Positions 1 to 12,812 are shown, counted from the stretch's first letter. The stretch is DNA of 64,000 bases from Mactra quadrangularis (GCA_025267735.1 CM046294.1:902001-966000); one strand, 5' to 3'. Notes: generated by a model from the sequence alone, not told the origin. A program made the numbers and translations.

Positions 1-195
1 AGACGAAAGAAACAGGTTACTAATCATAACAATTTCGTCATAAATATTATGATTAGAAAAGGTTACCTGAACGTGACCATCGTTTAAAAACCGCCAAATC
101 TAAATTAGCAAGTAGGCGAGCGGAAAATTTTAGATCGGGTTATAATCAGATTGTTACTTTATACATGTATAAGTATGTTTAATCATCTTTTACAG

Positions 196-3100
196 ATCCT
201 ACAAGTTAAAGAAACCAAAATATAAGACTACTGCCAAGAATGCCGGATATAGCTGGGTTTTCTCTAATATGGTACCAGAAGCCATTAAAACAAAATGGGC
301 TGCAGAAGCTGCGGAGTCCTGGTGGTTAGCAGTAAGAGGAGCACAGTGGGACAGGGTACTACAACTTCATATACGTCGGACACTTAAAGAACCCTTTATT
401 TCTTCTATTTGGCCTCTTATTTTTAACCGGGGTCCATCCGCTATTAAGGATGCGTTATGTGTAGGGATGGATATCGTTAAGGACGAAACGATACCGTTAC
501 TCAGTGAAACAATAGTCTTCTACTTGACCTCTTATTTTTACCGGTGTCCGTCCTTCCACTACAAAAGATGCATTATGTGCAGTTCCCGGCTAGAACTTAA
601 ATCAAGTTTCTAGACAGTGTTGCCCTCTCCATTTCACGGACATAGTACTGTAATCATTTAGATCTATCATGTTTCCCTAATAATTAATGACTTTCATTGG
701 CAAATCGGCAAAAAACCCCTATTTTTTCGTACCATTACTACATTGTACTCATGCGTTCAGTTTCGTACCTTTTTATAGACATGCAGTCAAACGGATTGCA
801 CCAAACTCTTATGAGGAATACCTGTAAGTCAGACCATTGCCGGACCATACAATAACGTGTTCATATATATTTTCAGCCCGAGGGTCCAGGTACAAACATC
901 ACAGATAGGTTAGACTATCCAGTAGTTCATGTAAGTTATATGGATGCTAAAGCTTATTGTATGTGGGCTGGTAAACGTTTACCTTCAGAGGAAGAATGGG
1001 AATACGCTGCTAGAGGACAACTTAAAGGTAACAGTATATTAAAGTGTAGTCCTATAATGAGCCTTCCATGACAACTTTACACAAACGTGAACTCAATGGG
1101 TCAGGGGTATGAATTCCATACAACTTAAAATATTTGAAACATTCGTTGAAGACATAATTATTTGTTCGGGACGTCAGTCCTGAACAAATATATGTACCAT
1201 AATTCAGACCCTCTCCGATTTTGAAAGTGTGCAAAATCCAGAAGTAGTCCCTCAGTATATATGTATAGAGCAATTCAAAATGATCGTCTGCTGTGACAGG
1301 CGCAATAATTCCTGAAATACATCTGTTAATCGGTCTATACTGAAGCGCATGTATAATAGCTTATGAGTAAAGCGTCTCAGTAGAGATCCTTACGTCGCAT
1401 TATGTAATAGAATGGTATCAACTATCCAGTCACGACCTGTCGTTTGTGCCAGTTGTCAGTAGATATGTTACATCATCTTATGTAATAGAATGGTTCTATA
1501 GGAAAAGTTTAAAGATCGTAGTAAATGATTTTGAATGATGTCTGAATAGAGGACTTCATTTTTTTACATACATATGCAGTAGAATAAATGTGCATGAATT
1601 ATAGCTTCTAAGCGGCAGTTATTGAATTGTTTTAAGAATGACCCCTTTGACTTGCGGTGATTGTGTGAAAAAAATCAGTAGTGAGTTCGCCTGTCCGGTT
1701 TACCTGTTGTATTTATAGGTCGATTGTATAAAGTGTTTTGAAACGGAACAGTGCTGGCCTACCTTCCAAACTAATATCACTGAACTGTTCTTTGTGAACG
1801 AATGTTTTGTTGGAGTCGGAAATTGAATTCCCCTTTTCAAACCCGAACAAATTCAGTGCCTTCAGCGCTTTGATTTTTATATTATAATAAATTATAGCTC
1901 TCTCCGACCTCCAGGATATGTACACTTTTGGCCCCTCTAAGCATTTCGTTTCGGGGAACCATTTTGCTATATGTTCAGTAGGATAAGGCCATGCCATATC
2001 GGAATTTTGTTAAGCGTCCGCGTGCGCGTAGGTTTTAGAGTGCTCAATCAAAATAAAAAAACAAAATTGTTGGTAAAATTTTCTTAAATAATTTTGATGT
2101 TCCGGAATTCAATACGACAATTTATTTCAGGGAAAATTGTGTTCGGCGACGACGTTATTCGTTGTAAGCAATTTATTATAACCGCGTCATTATTACAATA
2201 TATATTTTACGTAAAAAATCACTAGTCATTTTATATTATATTCAGACCACTGTTTCATATTACGAGGATGTTATTCCATTAAAAGAAATATATATAATGC
2301 ATTGTTTTTTGTCTTATTTTTTTGTGTTTTCGTTTTCGGTTTGTTTGTTTTTGTGAATAGGTACCTAGGTTTGTCAAATTTGAGTTGACGCTTAACAGAA
2401 TTCTGATTTGGCATGGCCTAAATACTCTTTTGTTCCCTTTAGAGTTTCATTTTAGGGAACCAGCTTGCTATATGATTTAGTATTTTCTCGTACTCCTTCA
2501 TTGTACATTGTGTAGTTTCAGAATTATCACTACACTTATGCAAATCAGTAATCAAAGGACATAATGTCGAAGTCTGTAATATGATTTATTTTTTGTTATA
2601 ATCTGATAATTGCGTATTTTTGCGATCGTGAGATAAATTTGAAAGTCGCGTGATGATTTATGTAGGCACGTTATAAATTGGGAAGTCATGTGGTGAATTG
2701 GGAAGTCATTTGATGAATTGGGAAGACATGTGATGAATTGGGAAGACACGTGATGAATTGGGAAGACACGTGATGAATTGGGAAGACACGTGATGAATTG
2801 GGAAGTCATGTGATGAATTGGGAAGTCGTGTGATAAATTAGAATGTCACGTTATAAATTGGGAAGTCACGTGATGAATTGGGAAGTCATGTGATGAGTTG
2901 GGAAGACACGTGATGAATTGGAAAGTCATGTGATGAATTGGGAAGTCACGTGATGAATTTGGCAGTCATGTGATGAATTGGGAAGTCACGTGAATAAATG
3001 AGGAGTCTCGTGTCGTATCATTCCACAGACAATAGCTGTAACAATTACTATTTTATACATTATAGGTGTACAGTATCCATGGGGTGATAAATTTCAAAGA

Positions 3101-6100
3101 GGAAGAATGAATTATTGGCAAGTATGTGTATTTATACTTATATTTCCTGATTGGAGTGGGCGTGGCCGAGTGATAAAGGTTATGATGTTGGCCTGGTAAT
3201 TCATTGGTATAGTTTTACCGACTCACTTCTTCTGTGAGCTAGAAGTTTTATTTTTACTGCTCAGTACAAAAAAGTAGACTCTGTAGTTATAAATCTAATT
3301 TGTAAGAACTTGTTTCACTATTATTCTTGATTCAGTTAAAAGGCATATCTGGATGGTACAAGTGTAAGCACTTCTTTGCATTAATGTGAAGTCACATGAA
3401 ATATTTACACATGAATAGTGTAAAGAAATATACTGTTCATTTCCAGGGTAAATTTCCTGATAATGACAAAGGTGCTGATGGTTGGATTGGATTGTCTCCA
3501 GTAAATGCCTTCGATGCTCAAAATAACGAAAGTAAGTTTTTGTTAACTCTCAAACAGGGTTTTCTGTTCATTTTAAAATCGTATCCAACCTTGTGATTTA
3601 ATTGCACCCGGATCAGACTGACTGAGTTGTGTTTAATGAGGTCTATGGCACACTAGGCTACGTGTAGGATTTCGAATCTGGTATCCCGATGCGGTTGCTG
3701 GTTCGAGAAAACCACGGCTGGTTATATCCTCATGAATTTTGTCAATATCGCTGATTTTCTCAATATATGTTGATTATGTCGGCCTAATGAAAGAAAGGAT
3801 TATTACTGGCGCGTGTTCAGTAACGACTGTTAGCGGTACGGGACAACTCAACCTAAAGACAACTCAACCCGTGGATAACTCACCCTAAAGTTAGGTCAAC
3901 TGAACCCGTTAGTAGGGGATTGAGTTGTCTCGGGTTGAGTTGTCTTTGGGTTGAGTTGTTCCGACCCTAACATTACGGAACGTTTTGGAACGTTCGAGGT
4001 AATTGAACAGGCTACTGGTTATAGACAAAGTCCACGAAAGCTACATTGTAGATTAGATGAGCTGGCTGTTGTAAAAATGCCATAATTTGTGTTGACACAA
4101 CCTTATAAAAGAGAATACAATTACTAATATAGCTATTTTATGAAAATATATTTTCCCTGTGGTCATATTTAAATAGTTCCCTGTAGATTATACATTGATC
4201 GAATGTAGTTTTATATTCATTAAAAGTGATGTTTTGCTATACTCGTATTTTAGGTGGTATGTTTGATATGCTTGGTAATGTTTGGGAATGGACAAGTACA
4301 CGATATTATGTACGAGTTGTAGATCGTAAGACACAACCATTGAAATATGTTTTAAAAGGAGGATCGTACTTGGACTCTAGAGATGGGTCATTTAATTATG
4401 TTGTCCGCACATCTAACAGGTAATTCATTATTTGTTTCTTTTATATCTAATAAGTGAAGAAACAATGTTATAACGCTGATTCTAACTCATAATCTTGCAC
4501 ATATTTGTTTTTTTATACAGTAAAGCCCGACTATAAATACGACCTTAGTTATTGCAAAATTATGCGATTTTTGGGTGACGTATGAGCCCCAAAAGTTTAA
4601 TTGAAAAAAAGACAATGCTCTCTATATCAAACGTTTTAATATCGGTTTTGCTCCATAAAAGAAAAGTTGTAAGCTCCCTGTGGAAGTATTGACAAGTATT
4701 GCTGGAGAAAAAGCCCAAGAAATTAGTTACACGGTTACAAGAGTAACAAGTGTCGGTGGCGCAGTTGGTAGCGCACCGGGATTTGGAATTTCGTGTCCAG
4801 AAGGGGATACTGATTCGAATCCCACCCGGGGAGGTTATACCCTTCCATGAAATTTGACAATAATGTCAATTTTACTCCATTAATAAGATATATGGAGAAG
4901 TTTCCGGCCTTGTGGAAGGTTAAATGAGTGCTGATTATAGATAAGGGTCCAGGAAAGCTAGGTTAGGTGCGCTGAACGCTGTAAAATTACGGCGATGGTG
5001 AAAATGTATCATGATTTACTGGACAACATTGACAGCAATAAAGTGACAATTGTGGTCATGGTAGATCTGAGTGCTGCTTTCGATACTATTGACGTTCCAA
5101 TATTGCTAGAGCTTCTACAAAATGACTTTGGTATACATGATACGCCGCTAAAATGGATTGAATCATATTTAACCAACCGTACAATGTCAGTCATAGTAGA
5201 TCAGTCCAAGTCAGAAAGTGAACCTTTGAAATTCGGAGTCCCTCAGGGTTCTTGTGCAGGACCTGTTATTTTTACCATGTACATCTCAGCCCTAAGCAAG
5301 GTTGTTCAAAAATACTCTGCAAAGCTGTATGGTTATGCAGATGACCACAAGCTTGGTTTTTCCATTCAGGCGGGTAATCCAATTGATGTGTCCTCGGTGC
5401 TTGCCCAGCTTGACCATTGCCTTAATGATGTTATTACATGAATGACAACTTATAAACTTAAAATGAATGAATCAAAAACTGAAATAATATTGTATGGAAC
5501 CAAACAGCAATTGAAAAAATTAAATATAGAGAGTATTAATGTTGGTGGATTTAATGTGAAGTGTGTCGATCAAGTCAGAGACCTTGGGGTAACCATGACT
5601 AATACTTTGAGCCTTGACAAACATATTCAGAAAAAAATGTCAAATAAAAAATGTCCAATATTCAGCTACGCAATCTAAGAACACTACGAAAATATCTTAC
5701 CAAAGAATCTACAGAAACATTGGTACATGGATTAGTGCACTCTCACATAGATTTTTGTAACAGTCTCTACTTTGACATTCCAGCATACCAGATTAACAAA
5801 CTACAGCGAGTGCAAAACCATGCTGCAAGGGTTGTGTTTAATGTGTCATACCACCATCCCAGTGCTGAACTATTGAAACAACTTCACTGGCTCCCAGTTA
5901 AAGCCAGAGTTATGTTTAAAATCCTGATTATGGTCTTTCGTGTCATCACAGGAACAGCTCCAATGTATATAAAGGAAATGTTTAATGAGATTAAATGTCG
6001 TTATAGATTGCGATCACAAAGCGATATCAACTTCTCTATTCCCAGACGACGAACAAAACTTGCAGACCGGTCATTAGCTGTAGTTGGTGCAAAGTTATGG

Positions 6101-6688
6101 AATGATCTTCCAAGTTCTCTCAAAAACATTCAATGTGAAGCATTATTTAGAGCTCAACTCAAAACACACCTGTTCCACCAGTTCCATAATTAATATGTTA
6201 ATTTTGACATTCCAAGTCTCACCGTGTTTAGATACTGTATTTTTTTAACTCTGTACATAGTGCTGTGTTTTAATACTATTTGACATTGGAGGGACTTTTG
6301 TAAAGCGCAATAGAATATGTCTACATAATTTTTGCGCTATATAAATGCATTATTCATTCATTCATTCATTCATTCATTCATAAATTGTGCTGACATGGCG
6401 TCAAACCCAATTAAAAATAGTACATAACCAGAACAAAAGCCTTTCTTTATGACCCTAAGTTCACAAAAATAAATAATTTTCTTTTTCAGAATGGGTGCAG
6501 CCCCACAATACACAGCTCACAATGTAGGATTCAGGTGTGCTGCCAGTGCACCTCATCTTGTAGAAAAAATGCGCCGTACTGATCCTCGTTTTAATTCAGC
6601 GGCAGAGGGCACCACCAGACGACCACCGAAACTACACAAACGTAAAGAGGATACAAAAACAAAGAAATACATCAAAGTTGAATTGTAA
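196..6688 (+). CDS. SUMF2: SUMF2-like protein (inactive formylglycine-generating-enzyme paralogue), 3' six exons
   Basis: Coding exons at 196-355, 877-1027, 3066-3121, 3447-3531, 4254-4419 and 6490-6688 join with matching phases into about 271 residues; the 5' exon(s) with start and signal peptide lie before the window. The FGE-sulfatase fold is clear: HPV-like [71 protein letters not shown] and [13 protein letters not shown]1 uses two cysteines just after GGSY to oxidise sulfatase cysteine to formylglycine. Here that stretch reads [17 protein letters not shown], with no cysteine, as in vertebrate SUMF2. Loops such as GKFP and the PVNAF-AQNN block also fit SUMF2 better. The protein ends in KVEL, a KDEL-like ER retention signal, after a Lys/Arg-rich tail not typical of the family. 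Expected role from the family: ER-lumenal, catalytically inactive SUMF1 partner or modulator. Confidence 0.9.
2621..3013. repeat. 20-bp minisatellite in a SUMF2 intron
   Basis: About 19 consecutive units, each exactly 20 bp, with consensus GGAAGTCACGTGATGAATTG. Variants swap CACG for CATG and GTC for GAC. No indels shift the register. Seven units carry the palindrome CACGTG (starting at 2747, 2767, 2787, 2867, 2907, 2947 and 2987). Open frames on the minus strand here (IHH/FIT-type repeats) are only translations of the repeat. The array ends about 50 bp before the acceptor of the exon at 3066. Confidence 0.95.
3839..3963. repeat. Imperfect inverted repeat with ACAACTCAACC direct repeats
   Basis: The left arm (about 3841-3871) has ACAACTCAACC motifs; the right arm (about 3932-3962) is the reverse complement (GGTTGAGTTGT motifs, three times). 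It forms a stem with a loop of about 60 bp. It lies in a SUMF2 intron. It is probably a decayed fold-back element; no coding content. Confidence 0.7.
4751..4992 (+). mobile_element. tRNA-derived SINE, family A (interrupted copy; tail resumes at about 6386-6415)
   Basis: The head GTGGCGCAGTTGGTAGCGC and the B-box-like GATTCGAATCCCACC mark a tRNA-derived promoter. The body (GGAGGTTATACCCTTCCATG, GAGAAGTTTCCGGCCTTGTG, CAGGAAAGCTAGGTTAGGTG) matches the copies at 35370 and 17836. The expected tail after GTAAAAT is missing here and reappears after the LINE insertion as AAATTGTGCTGACATGGCGT. This is a retrotransposon and not a functional tRNA gene. Confidence 0.88.
4993..6385 (+). mobile_element. 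5'-truncated, decayed non-LTR retrotransposon (CR1/L2-like LINE)
   Basis: Reverse transcriptase fragments: [10 protein letters not shown] (block with the first catalytic Asp), [18 protein letters not shown] and YADDHKL (catalytic YADD), then [11 protein letters not shown] and DLGVTM, then a C-terminal region ending in [21 protein letters not shown]. The frame is broken by an in-frame TGA at 5439-5441 (between ITW-like context and MTTYKL) and by a frameshift near 5640-5660 in an A-rich run, so it is not functional. The 3' end has GCGCTATATAAATGC followed by (ATTC)n at 6349-6380, a tail style common in CR1/L2-type elements. The endonuclease half is absent. It sits inside a family-A SINE. Confidence 0.9.
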
Positions 6689-6795
6689 CAAAAAGAAGAT
6701 CTTAGAATATATGACAATGACTTTATTTTACATTTTTTTGTTCGTTGTTACTTTAAAGTCTAATCAGCTATACATGAAACGTACGTTTTAAAAAT

Positions 6796-6801
6796 ATTAA
6801 A
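6796..6801 (+). terminator. Candidate poly(A) signal ATTAAA for the SUMF2-like gene
   Basis: ATTAAA about 110 bp after the stop codon in AT-rich sequence. Weak evidence by itself; the position is reasonable. Confidence 0.3.
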
Positions 6802-8453
6802 TATATGTAAATGATATAATTACATACATAAATCTTCTTCTGCAAAAATGCATTACATTTGCCTTTGGCCATTTACAATATTAACGACAGAGACCTCACA
6901 TTCAAAACAAACATTCATAACTCATGCAACATTAAATATTACACATCAGGTATATCAATATTGAAAAAAGCAATATATGAATGCATTCTTCACAACAAAT
7001 CTTTGTTAGCTGTGGACATTCGGCCAAGCAAAAAGTTGTTTTTACTAGACCGACAAAAGGTTTACTGAACCAAGACAAATTCTTAGTTCTTTCTTAAAAT
7101 ATGTTGTCCATTTTAATGATTAAGCATATTAATTGTGAAGTTGAATGAACAATATAGTAAATATACATTCAGAAAAATATCTTAAGTGAACAGAATTGTC
7201 ACTGTGTGTTATATATACGTGATTTTTTATCAATTATAAGACTTTTAATGAATTATGGAATTGGTGGCTGTAATACCTTGGTGGATCGTCGGACCACTCA
7301 CATTCTAAAAGTCACTAGACCGAAACAATTCGGTGGACTGGGTCCACGGTCCACTGGCTTAATTCGAAGACTGCATATTCTGAATAGAGGAGAGAGTTAC
7401 GAAATGGTTAAAATACTATTCTTGATGGATAATGAGTCTATTATAAATGTCGCAATATTAATAACATTTTTCAGTAATAAATTCATAGGATAAATTAATT
7501 TATCAACGCCAGGACCGGAACAGTTACGATAGTACTTTACAACGCTAATTGATTGACTCATCTTGGCCGTGTACAATCGATAAGCATTCTCATAATTTTA
7601 TTGAGCATTACAAGTATTTGATTTGGCAAAATGTTCAATTGTGTGTCTGAAACTGCAAATATATATTTTTAAATAATGTATGTATGTTTCAGCCAGTTTA
7701 CATGATGGGTTAATAGTGTAATATTCATAGTGGCTTAAATGGTTCAGGTATAGCTCAAAACACTTTGATTCTACGTTTTCTTGACATATTGTTCCATTAA
7801 TCATTTGTGAAAGTTCTGTGAATGTGAAATCCAAATAGGCCGCTTTTTGCTGTACTATACTCCCTGTACAAAGCTTTTTTTGTGAAAATAAATATGATTA
7901 TTCATACCCTTGAAATGTACATGTTGAAAGGGAAGAACCATCAATATACTTGTTTTGCATGTTCTATGAATTTGTAAAGAAAGAAACAATCTCCACAGAA
8001 CCTTAACAAAGCACAAGGCTGCAGATCAACAAATTTCTATAGTACAGTATGTCCATTCTTAGTAATTGGTATTTACCTTAATTACTGGTTAGTCTAAAGC
8101 CACTTTTTTATCTAAACACCATAAGTTTCCATATAAAATACAAAATATTTGTACCAGTTGTAATTGGTAATATTGTATAAATATTGAATATAGAATATAT
8201 AGGAAACGAAAAAGTAAACAAAGCAAGAAATGAAAAAAAAGAAAGAAAAAACAGCATATGAGAATGTGAAGAACTGATTGTGTTGAGTTCTAGGGCAGCA
8301 TATTATCAAAAATCTTATGACAATTTAACATAACAATATAGAGTGATTTATGACTAAATCTTATCGTAAGATGCTTGGTAATACCAATCCCTAGCTGAGT
8401 ACAGTAGAAAAGAAAAGATCTAAGAAACGTGGATCATATATATATAGGTCGTC
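6802..8453. other. Intergenic stretch with no recognised gene
   Basis: AT-rich. Open frames of 65-95 codons here (for example 6859-7068, 7206-7493, 7598-7834) have no domain resemblance, no flanking exon structure and a composition typical of random AT-rich DNA. It separates the convergent 3' ends of the SUMF2-like gene and the left four-repeat gene, and may hold their 3' UTRs. Confidence 0.6.
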
Positions 8454-11400
8454 CTAATTAACAAACCATTTAATTGTTGCAAATGAGTGTGTATGACCTC
8501 TATTCTGATGTTTACCAACAGTCCATCTCGACATGTCAACTTTTCCAGTAGTTGACGAAATAGTGAAATAGAAATAGGGTTTAGCAGAAAACCGAAATTC
8601 ATACTCATTTCCATGCGCATTATCTCTACTAACAGAGCGAACATGCATGGCTCCAACATTATCTTCCATTTTTGCCAAGTTATCCGCTTCCTTTATGCTC
8701 AAATAGTCCTTCCCGGGAAGTTTTAACATGAATCTAACTCTTGACCCAGCATTAATAGCTTCAATCAAATCTAATTTTGAACCTGAAAGGATAGATCCTG
8801 TACTATCATTTTCCAGAACTTGTTTCCAAGGTCTTGTATCAATAAACCAGGAAGCTTCAACGCCGATATTACTTCGTCCTTGTTCAACATATTCCCCGTA
8901 ATTCACTTTTAATGTTGATTCTGTTCCGGTCGTACTGAGCATGCGCCAATCCCAGACGCCATTACCAAATTTCCTAATATTAAGCGGATTCTTTCCTATC
9001 ATTCGGAACATAAATGCGGTAACATGACCGTTTCTAACATTAATATCATCAGGTTCAACACTTGTTCTATTGCCATAGACAATTTTAACCCGGTGTCCAG
9101 CTAATATAGCCGAACGTAAAAATTCTAAGGACCCTTGTACTTGGTTTCCAGATGCATCATGTTGGTAGGCTAATTGCCAACATGACTCTGTGTACCTGAA
9201 ACGATAAATAAACCCGTTTCGTCTGATATATCTGATGCTGCTTCTGATATGTTGGCTTAGACATTTTTTAATAACTGTGAAATCACCTGATTCGTTCGCA
9301 GTTTGCGCTCAATGTCGGTATTTACAGAAACATTGTCGGCTTATTTAGGTGCCATCTAGAATTGTTTATAGCTTTGGCGGGAATTAGAAGTAGTTATCCC
9401 TAAACCAAAAACTACACTAAAAGGAAAATAGTTTGAACTAAAATATGCCGTGAAATCGAAAAGATACGACATAAGCTCTTTATAATCTATTCAATGGTAA
9501 ATCGTGTTAAACTGATCAAAAATGCTCTTATTTGGTACATATGTAAATACCTATGTGATTTAAATATGCTTGTATTACTTCAACAGAAACCTTACCATGT
9601 GATTGGAAATTTATACACGTTATCTCCTCTGGTGATATGATCTCCAATATTCCAAAGTGAAGCATGTACTGTTGAATCGGTAGCCCAGTTTGTAAACCAC
9701 CAATAGGAGTTCTCTTCAAATATATAATTTGATGCATCATCTACAGTCGTACTGATGTGGGATACTGATTGACCAACAACTAGACTTCTATCAGCTGATA
9801 TCTAAACATTAAAATAATAAATTTCACAAACATACGTTATTCATTGTACGTGGTTGTTTGGAATCAAATTAGTCTCTCACTGTTATTTAGCCTTATAATG
9901 AATTCTTGGAACATGATATTTCTATATATTCTAGCTATGTTTGTTTAGAATTGATGATCTTATGCATACATTTAATAACATTGGACCAAATGAGCAGACA
10001 GTAGTTGCATTGCAAGAACGTAGATATATCTTATATTTTGAATAATTCAAAATTTAGTATGATATTCAAAATAACTTTTTGTACCTAAACTAGCATTAAA
10101 ATCTTCCAATATTAAATCTGTCACAGTTTCTATCAATCACTGAGTTTAGTTAAATATCACGCTGTAGCAACACATTGTATTGATTATATCACATAGGTAT
10201 GTCAACCTATTCACTGTTCCTGGAAAGGCTAAATCTCTGGATTTAGCTGTTAACAAGTTACTAGGCGCATATTTTTGTTTGTGACTGACAACAGCCCCAG
10301 ATGATTAACAATTAGTGGTAGGAGGAAGAATGATCCTAGAATTATAATTTTTATAATATTAACCTTCATACTATCCATTCCTACAGAAATACCATGTCTT
10401 GATGACACAATACGTACGTCACTTCCGCTTTCAACATCAGTTACAAGATCATCCACACTTCCAGTTATTACAGAGTTCTCTCCCGTATGTTCCAGAGCTT
10501 TACCAGCCATTTCTCTAAATACAAAAAAAATATATCATTAGGTAGAAGCAATATGCACATCATGCAATGTTACCTTTGTACAACAATATAAAATGTTGTC
10601 GAAATCCTTCATTTATTGATATGAACAACAAGTCTAGCCAATAACGGTAAGTCCTCGATGTGCATATTGAAAGGCTATTTCACAACTCCAATGTTTCGAT
10701 CTAAATTATTACAATTTGTGATGATACACAGCCAAGAAAATATGTATAAATTGGACAAGTCTTTTGGCAATGAATTGTAGTCAATACTTTCATTTGTTTT
10801 CATAAACTACGCATTGATATAATGTATATGTAGGGACATATGCACATTGTTCAGTGCGAATACCAATGTATGTCATTCAAAACTTCATTGTATTGCCTTT
10901 TTATGCAAGCTAAAGTCATCAAGTTGGACAATACTTAAATATGACCATAACATGAATTCCTGACAGCATTATATGAACGATCGTAAATAAAGAAGTGATA
11001 TAATTGTTTATACCTTATAAACCATTTTACAGCGAAGGGCTTTGTATTACGTCCTGCAGACACATATTCACCGACGTAGTATCGTGTCATGTCCGTTTGT
11101 CCAGAGGTGCACATATAGAGGAACCACCAATAAGCTTTCTCTTGGAATGCATAATGACCATCTTTACTGATGTGAAACAACGCTTGAACGCATACATTAT
11201 CATTTAGAACTTGTATGTTCTGTACGCTTGTTAGATAACCATTGTTTACATGTTGAATTCTGAGTTCTGCTCCATTAAGCACGGATTTTATTAATTCTGT
11301 TTTACTGCCCTGAGTAACACCACCAGTCTCATTTGTTGTAGCAACCAGTTTCCATTTGTTGTTACACGAACCTTTTAAAATAGTACGTTCAATGTTAAAC

Positions 11401-11916
11401 TATTCAAGTATAAAGAGGGACAATTTGTATCAACTGCGGTTTCTACACAAAGGAAATTTCAGCATCTATTCTTGTGTACAGGTAGGTTTTTCCGTTATCG
11501 TTGCCGCTAAAAGTATCTGAAATTATGTATATGGTATTTCTGTTATATTCTTGCTCCGATAAACACACTTTTTGTTTGTTTGTTTGGGTTTTACGGCGCG
11601 CCAACACAAAAAGGTCATATCGCGCAAACACTTTACTCGAAATATAGATAGAAGGCTAGTTGAACATACAGCAAGTTAATAGGTATTATAAATGGCTCAC
11701 CGCTTTTCGCTCTAACGAAATCGGTTAGATAAGCGTATCTCAGACAACATTTTAAGGCCGATTCATCTAACCAGAATGTATGTACATCAATACGTACTAG
11801 TATTGAAACATTATTAAAACACAACAAAACGTAAACTTACATGATCTCTCCGAATAAACTGTCTCTAATATACCTAAAATTATATAGCCAACAAATATAC
11901 AACTATATTTATCCAT
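8454..11916 (-). CDS. Secreted four-repeat protein of unknown family, left paralogue (510 aa)
   Basis: Minus-strand coding exons, 5' to 3': 11841-11916, 11014-11371, 10364-10514, 9596-9801, 8454-9195 (76, 358, 151, 206, 742 nt; phases 1, 2, 0, 2). Start chosen at 11916, where MDKYSCIFVGYIILGIL gives a signal peptide and mirrors the right copy. The mature part is four tandem modules of about 117-120 residues, each opening with a W-K-like strand and G-GS-(5-10)-G--VRI, and closing with (Y/W)WF, a T-G turn, VGE or VGK and (K/S/T)WF or TW. Module 1 is in exon 2, module 2 is split over exons 3-4, modules 3 and 4 are both in exon 5. No transmembrane segment is seen after the signal. I do not recognise the family. 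The repeats look beta-rich, so a sugar- or ligand-binding secreted protein is possible but unproven. The copy is intact and about 80-85% identical by eye to the right paralogue over the last exon. Confidence 0.88.
11574..11627 (-). mobile_element. Solo SINE-type 3' tail (type D) with (TTTG)n
   Basis: Read on the minus strand: GCGCGATATGACCT, TGTGTTGG, CGCGCCGTAAAACCC and (CAAA)n. It matches other solo fragments at 31044, 44824 and 52779. It lies in intron 1 of the left four-repeat gene. No tRNA-like head is adjacent. Confidence 0.7.
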
Positions 11917-12179
11917 ATCGTTCGGTAAGTAGCATAGGCAATATTAATATAACACAGTACTACATACTAGATAATATATATCATTATACTATATCGTTAT
12001 AAACGGATTATGTCAAGTAAAATACTCTCTTTAAATACCTAAGTCATTACACTTCATTAATTGGCATTATCAGTTTCATTAAGTTAATTATTGAGATAAA
12101 CAATTACCACATTATCATCCAAACTACTTATATAAGTTAACTCATATCTAAAGATGAACACTCCTGAAAAATGAATGGA

Positions 12180-12412
12180 GGCCGCGGCCGTGTCGTAGTG
12201 GTTAGCATGTCTGACTTCAAATCCGGAGATCGCGGGTTCGTGCCCGGTCGCAGTAGGTCATACCCTATACATGAGTCGTCGGCCTCGTGGTAGGGTAAGT
12301 TAGTACTGGTGATAGAAAAGTGTCCAGGAAACCCATAGTAGGTAGAGCTGACCGTCGTATATATGACCTAAATATGTATTGAATACGACGTTATAAAAAA
12401 GAAGAACAATGA
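12180..12412 (+). mobile_element. tRNA-derived SINE, family C
   Basis: Head GGCCGTGTCGTAGTGGTTAGCATGTCTGACTTC followed by GATCGCGGGTTCGTGCC (A and B box-like), body GGTCATACCCTATACATGAG, and tail TATGACCTAAATATGTATTG then ACGACGTTATAAAAAA. A second copy is at 60167. Confidence 0.85.
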
Positions 12413-12542
12413 AAAAAACTATAGAGACAAAGGGTCATCCAGTGGCTTCTTCTTAGTTTAGCAACTTCAAAATTTTTAACCGATTTCAAGAGTTCAAAGT
12501 TACTACTCGTAAAATTAAATCCCTTCTTATTCTTTTACATTT

Positions 12543-12812
12543 GTTTGTGGTCGTGGGTTCGACTCCAGGGCGGGGCATACTTACGTGGGGCTTGGTCATG
12601 AAATTATTTCTACGGCCATTCTCCTTCGTACCAATGATATTTAATTATGTACGGCAGTCGTCAGTCACTGACGATAGTATGCGCTTAGTAGTTGGTTGAC
12701 AGCTTAATCCAGAGATTTAGCTTTTCCAGGAGGAGTGAGAAGGTTGACTGACCACCGTTATATGACCTATACAATGTGTTGCTACGGCGTTAAACCCAAC
12801 TAAAACAAACAA
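12543..12812 (+). mobile_element. tRNA-derived SINE, family B (5'-truncated)
   Basis: Starts within the tRNA-like head (GGTCGTGGGTTCGACTCC) and continues with the family body: GGAGCTTGGTCATGAAATTA-like, CAGTCACTGACGATAGTATG, ATCCAGAGATTTAGC, then the tail TATGACCTATACAATGTGTT and ACGGCGTTAAACCCAAC with a (CAAA)n end. Confidence 0.85.

Noticed and set aside
269..613. 114-codon open frame taken as one gene
   Set aside because: Only the part to 355 is coding (SUMF2 exon ending WDR before GTACTA); the remainder is intron read-through.
2552..2809. Minus-strand open frame with repeated [13 protein letters not shown] residues
   Set aside because: It is the translation of the 20-bp minisatellite.
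4751..4830. tRNA-like sequences in all SINE heads (also 12180, 17836, 35370, 47594, 52871, 60167)
   Set aside because: Each is followed by a conserved non-tRNA body and tail and does not fold as a full cloverleaf by eye; they are SINE promoters and not tRNA genes.
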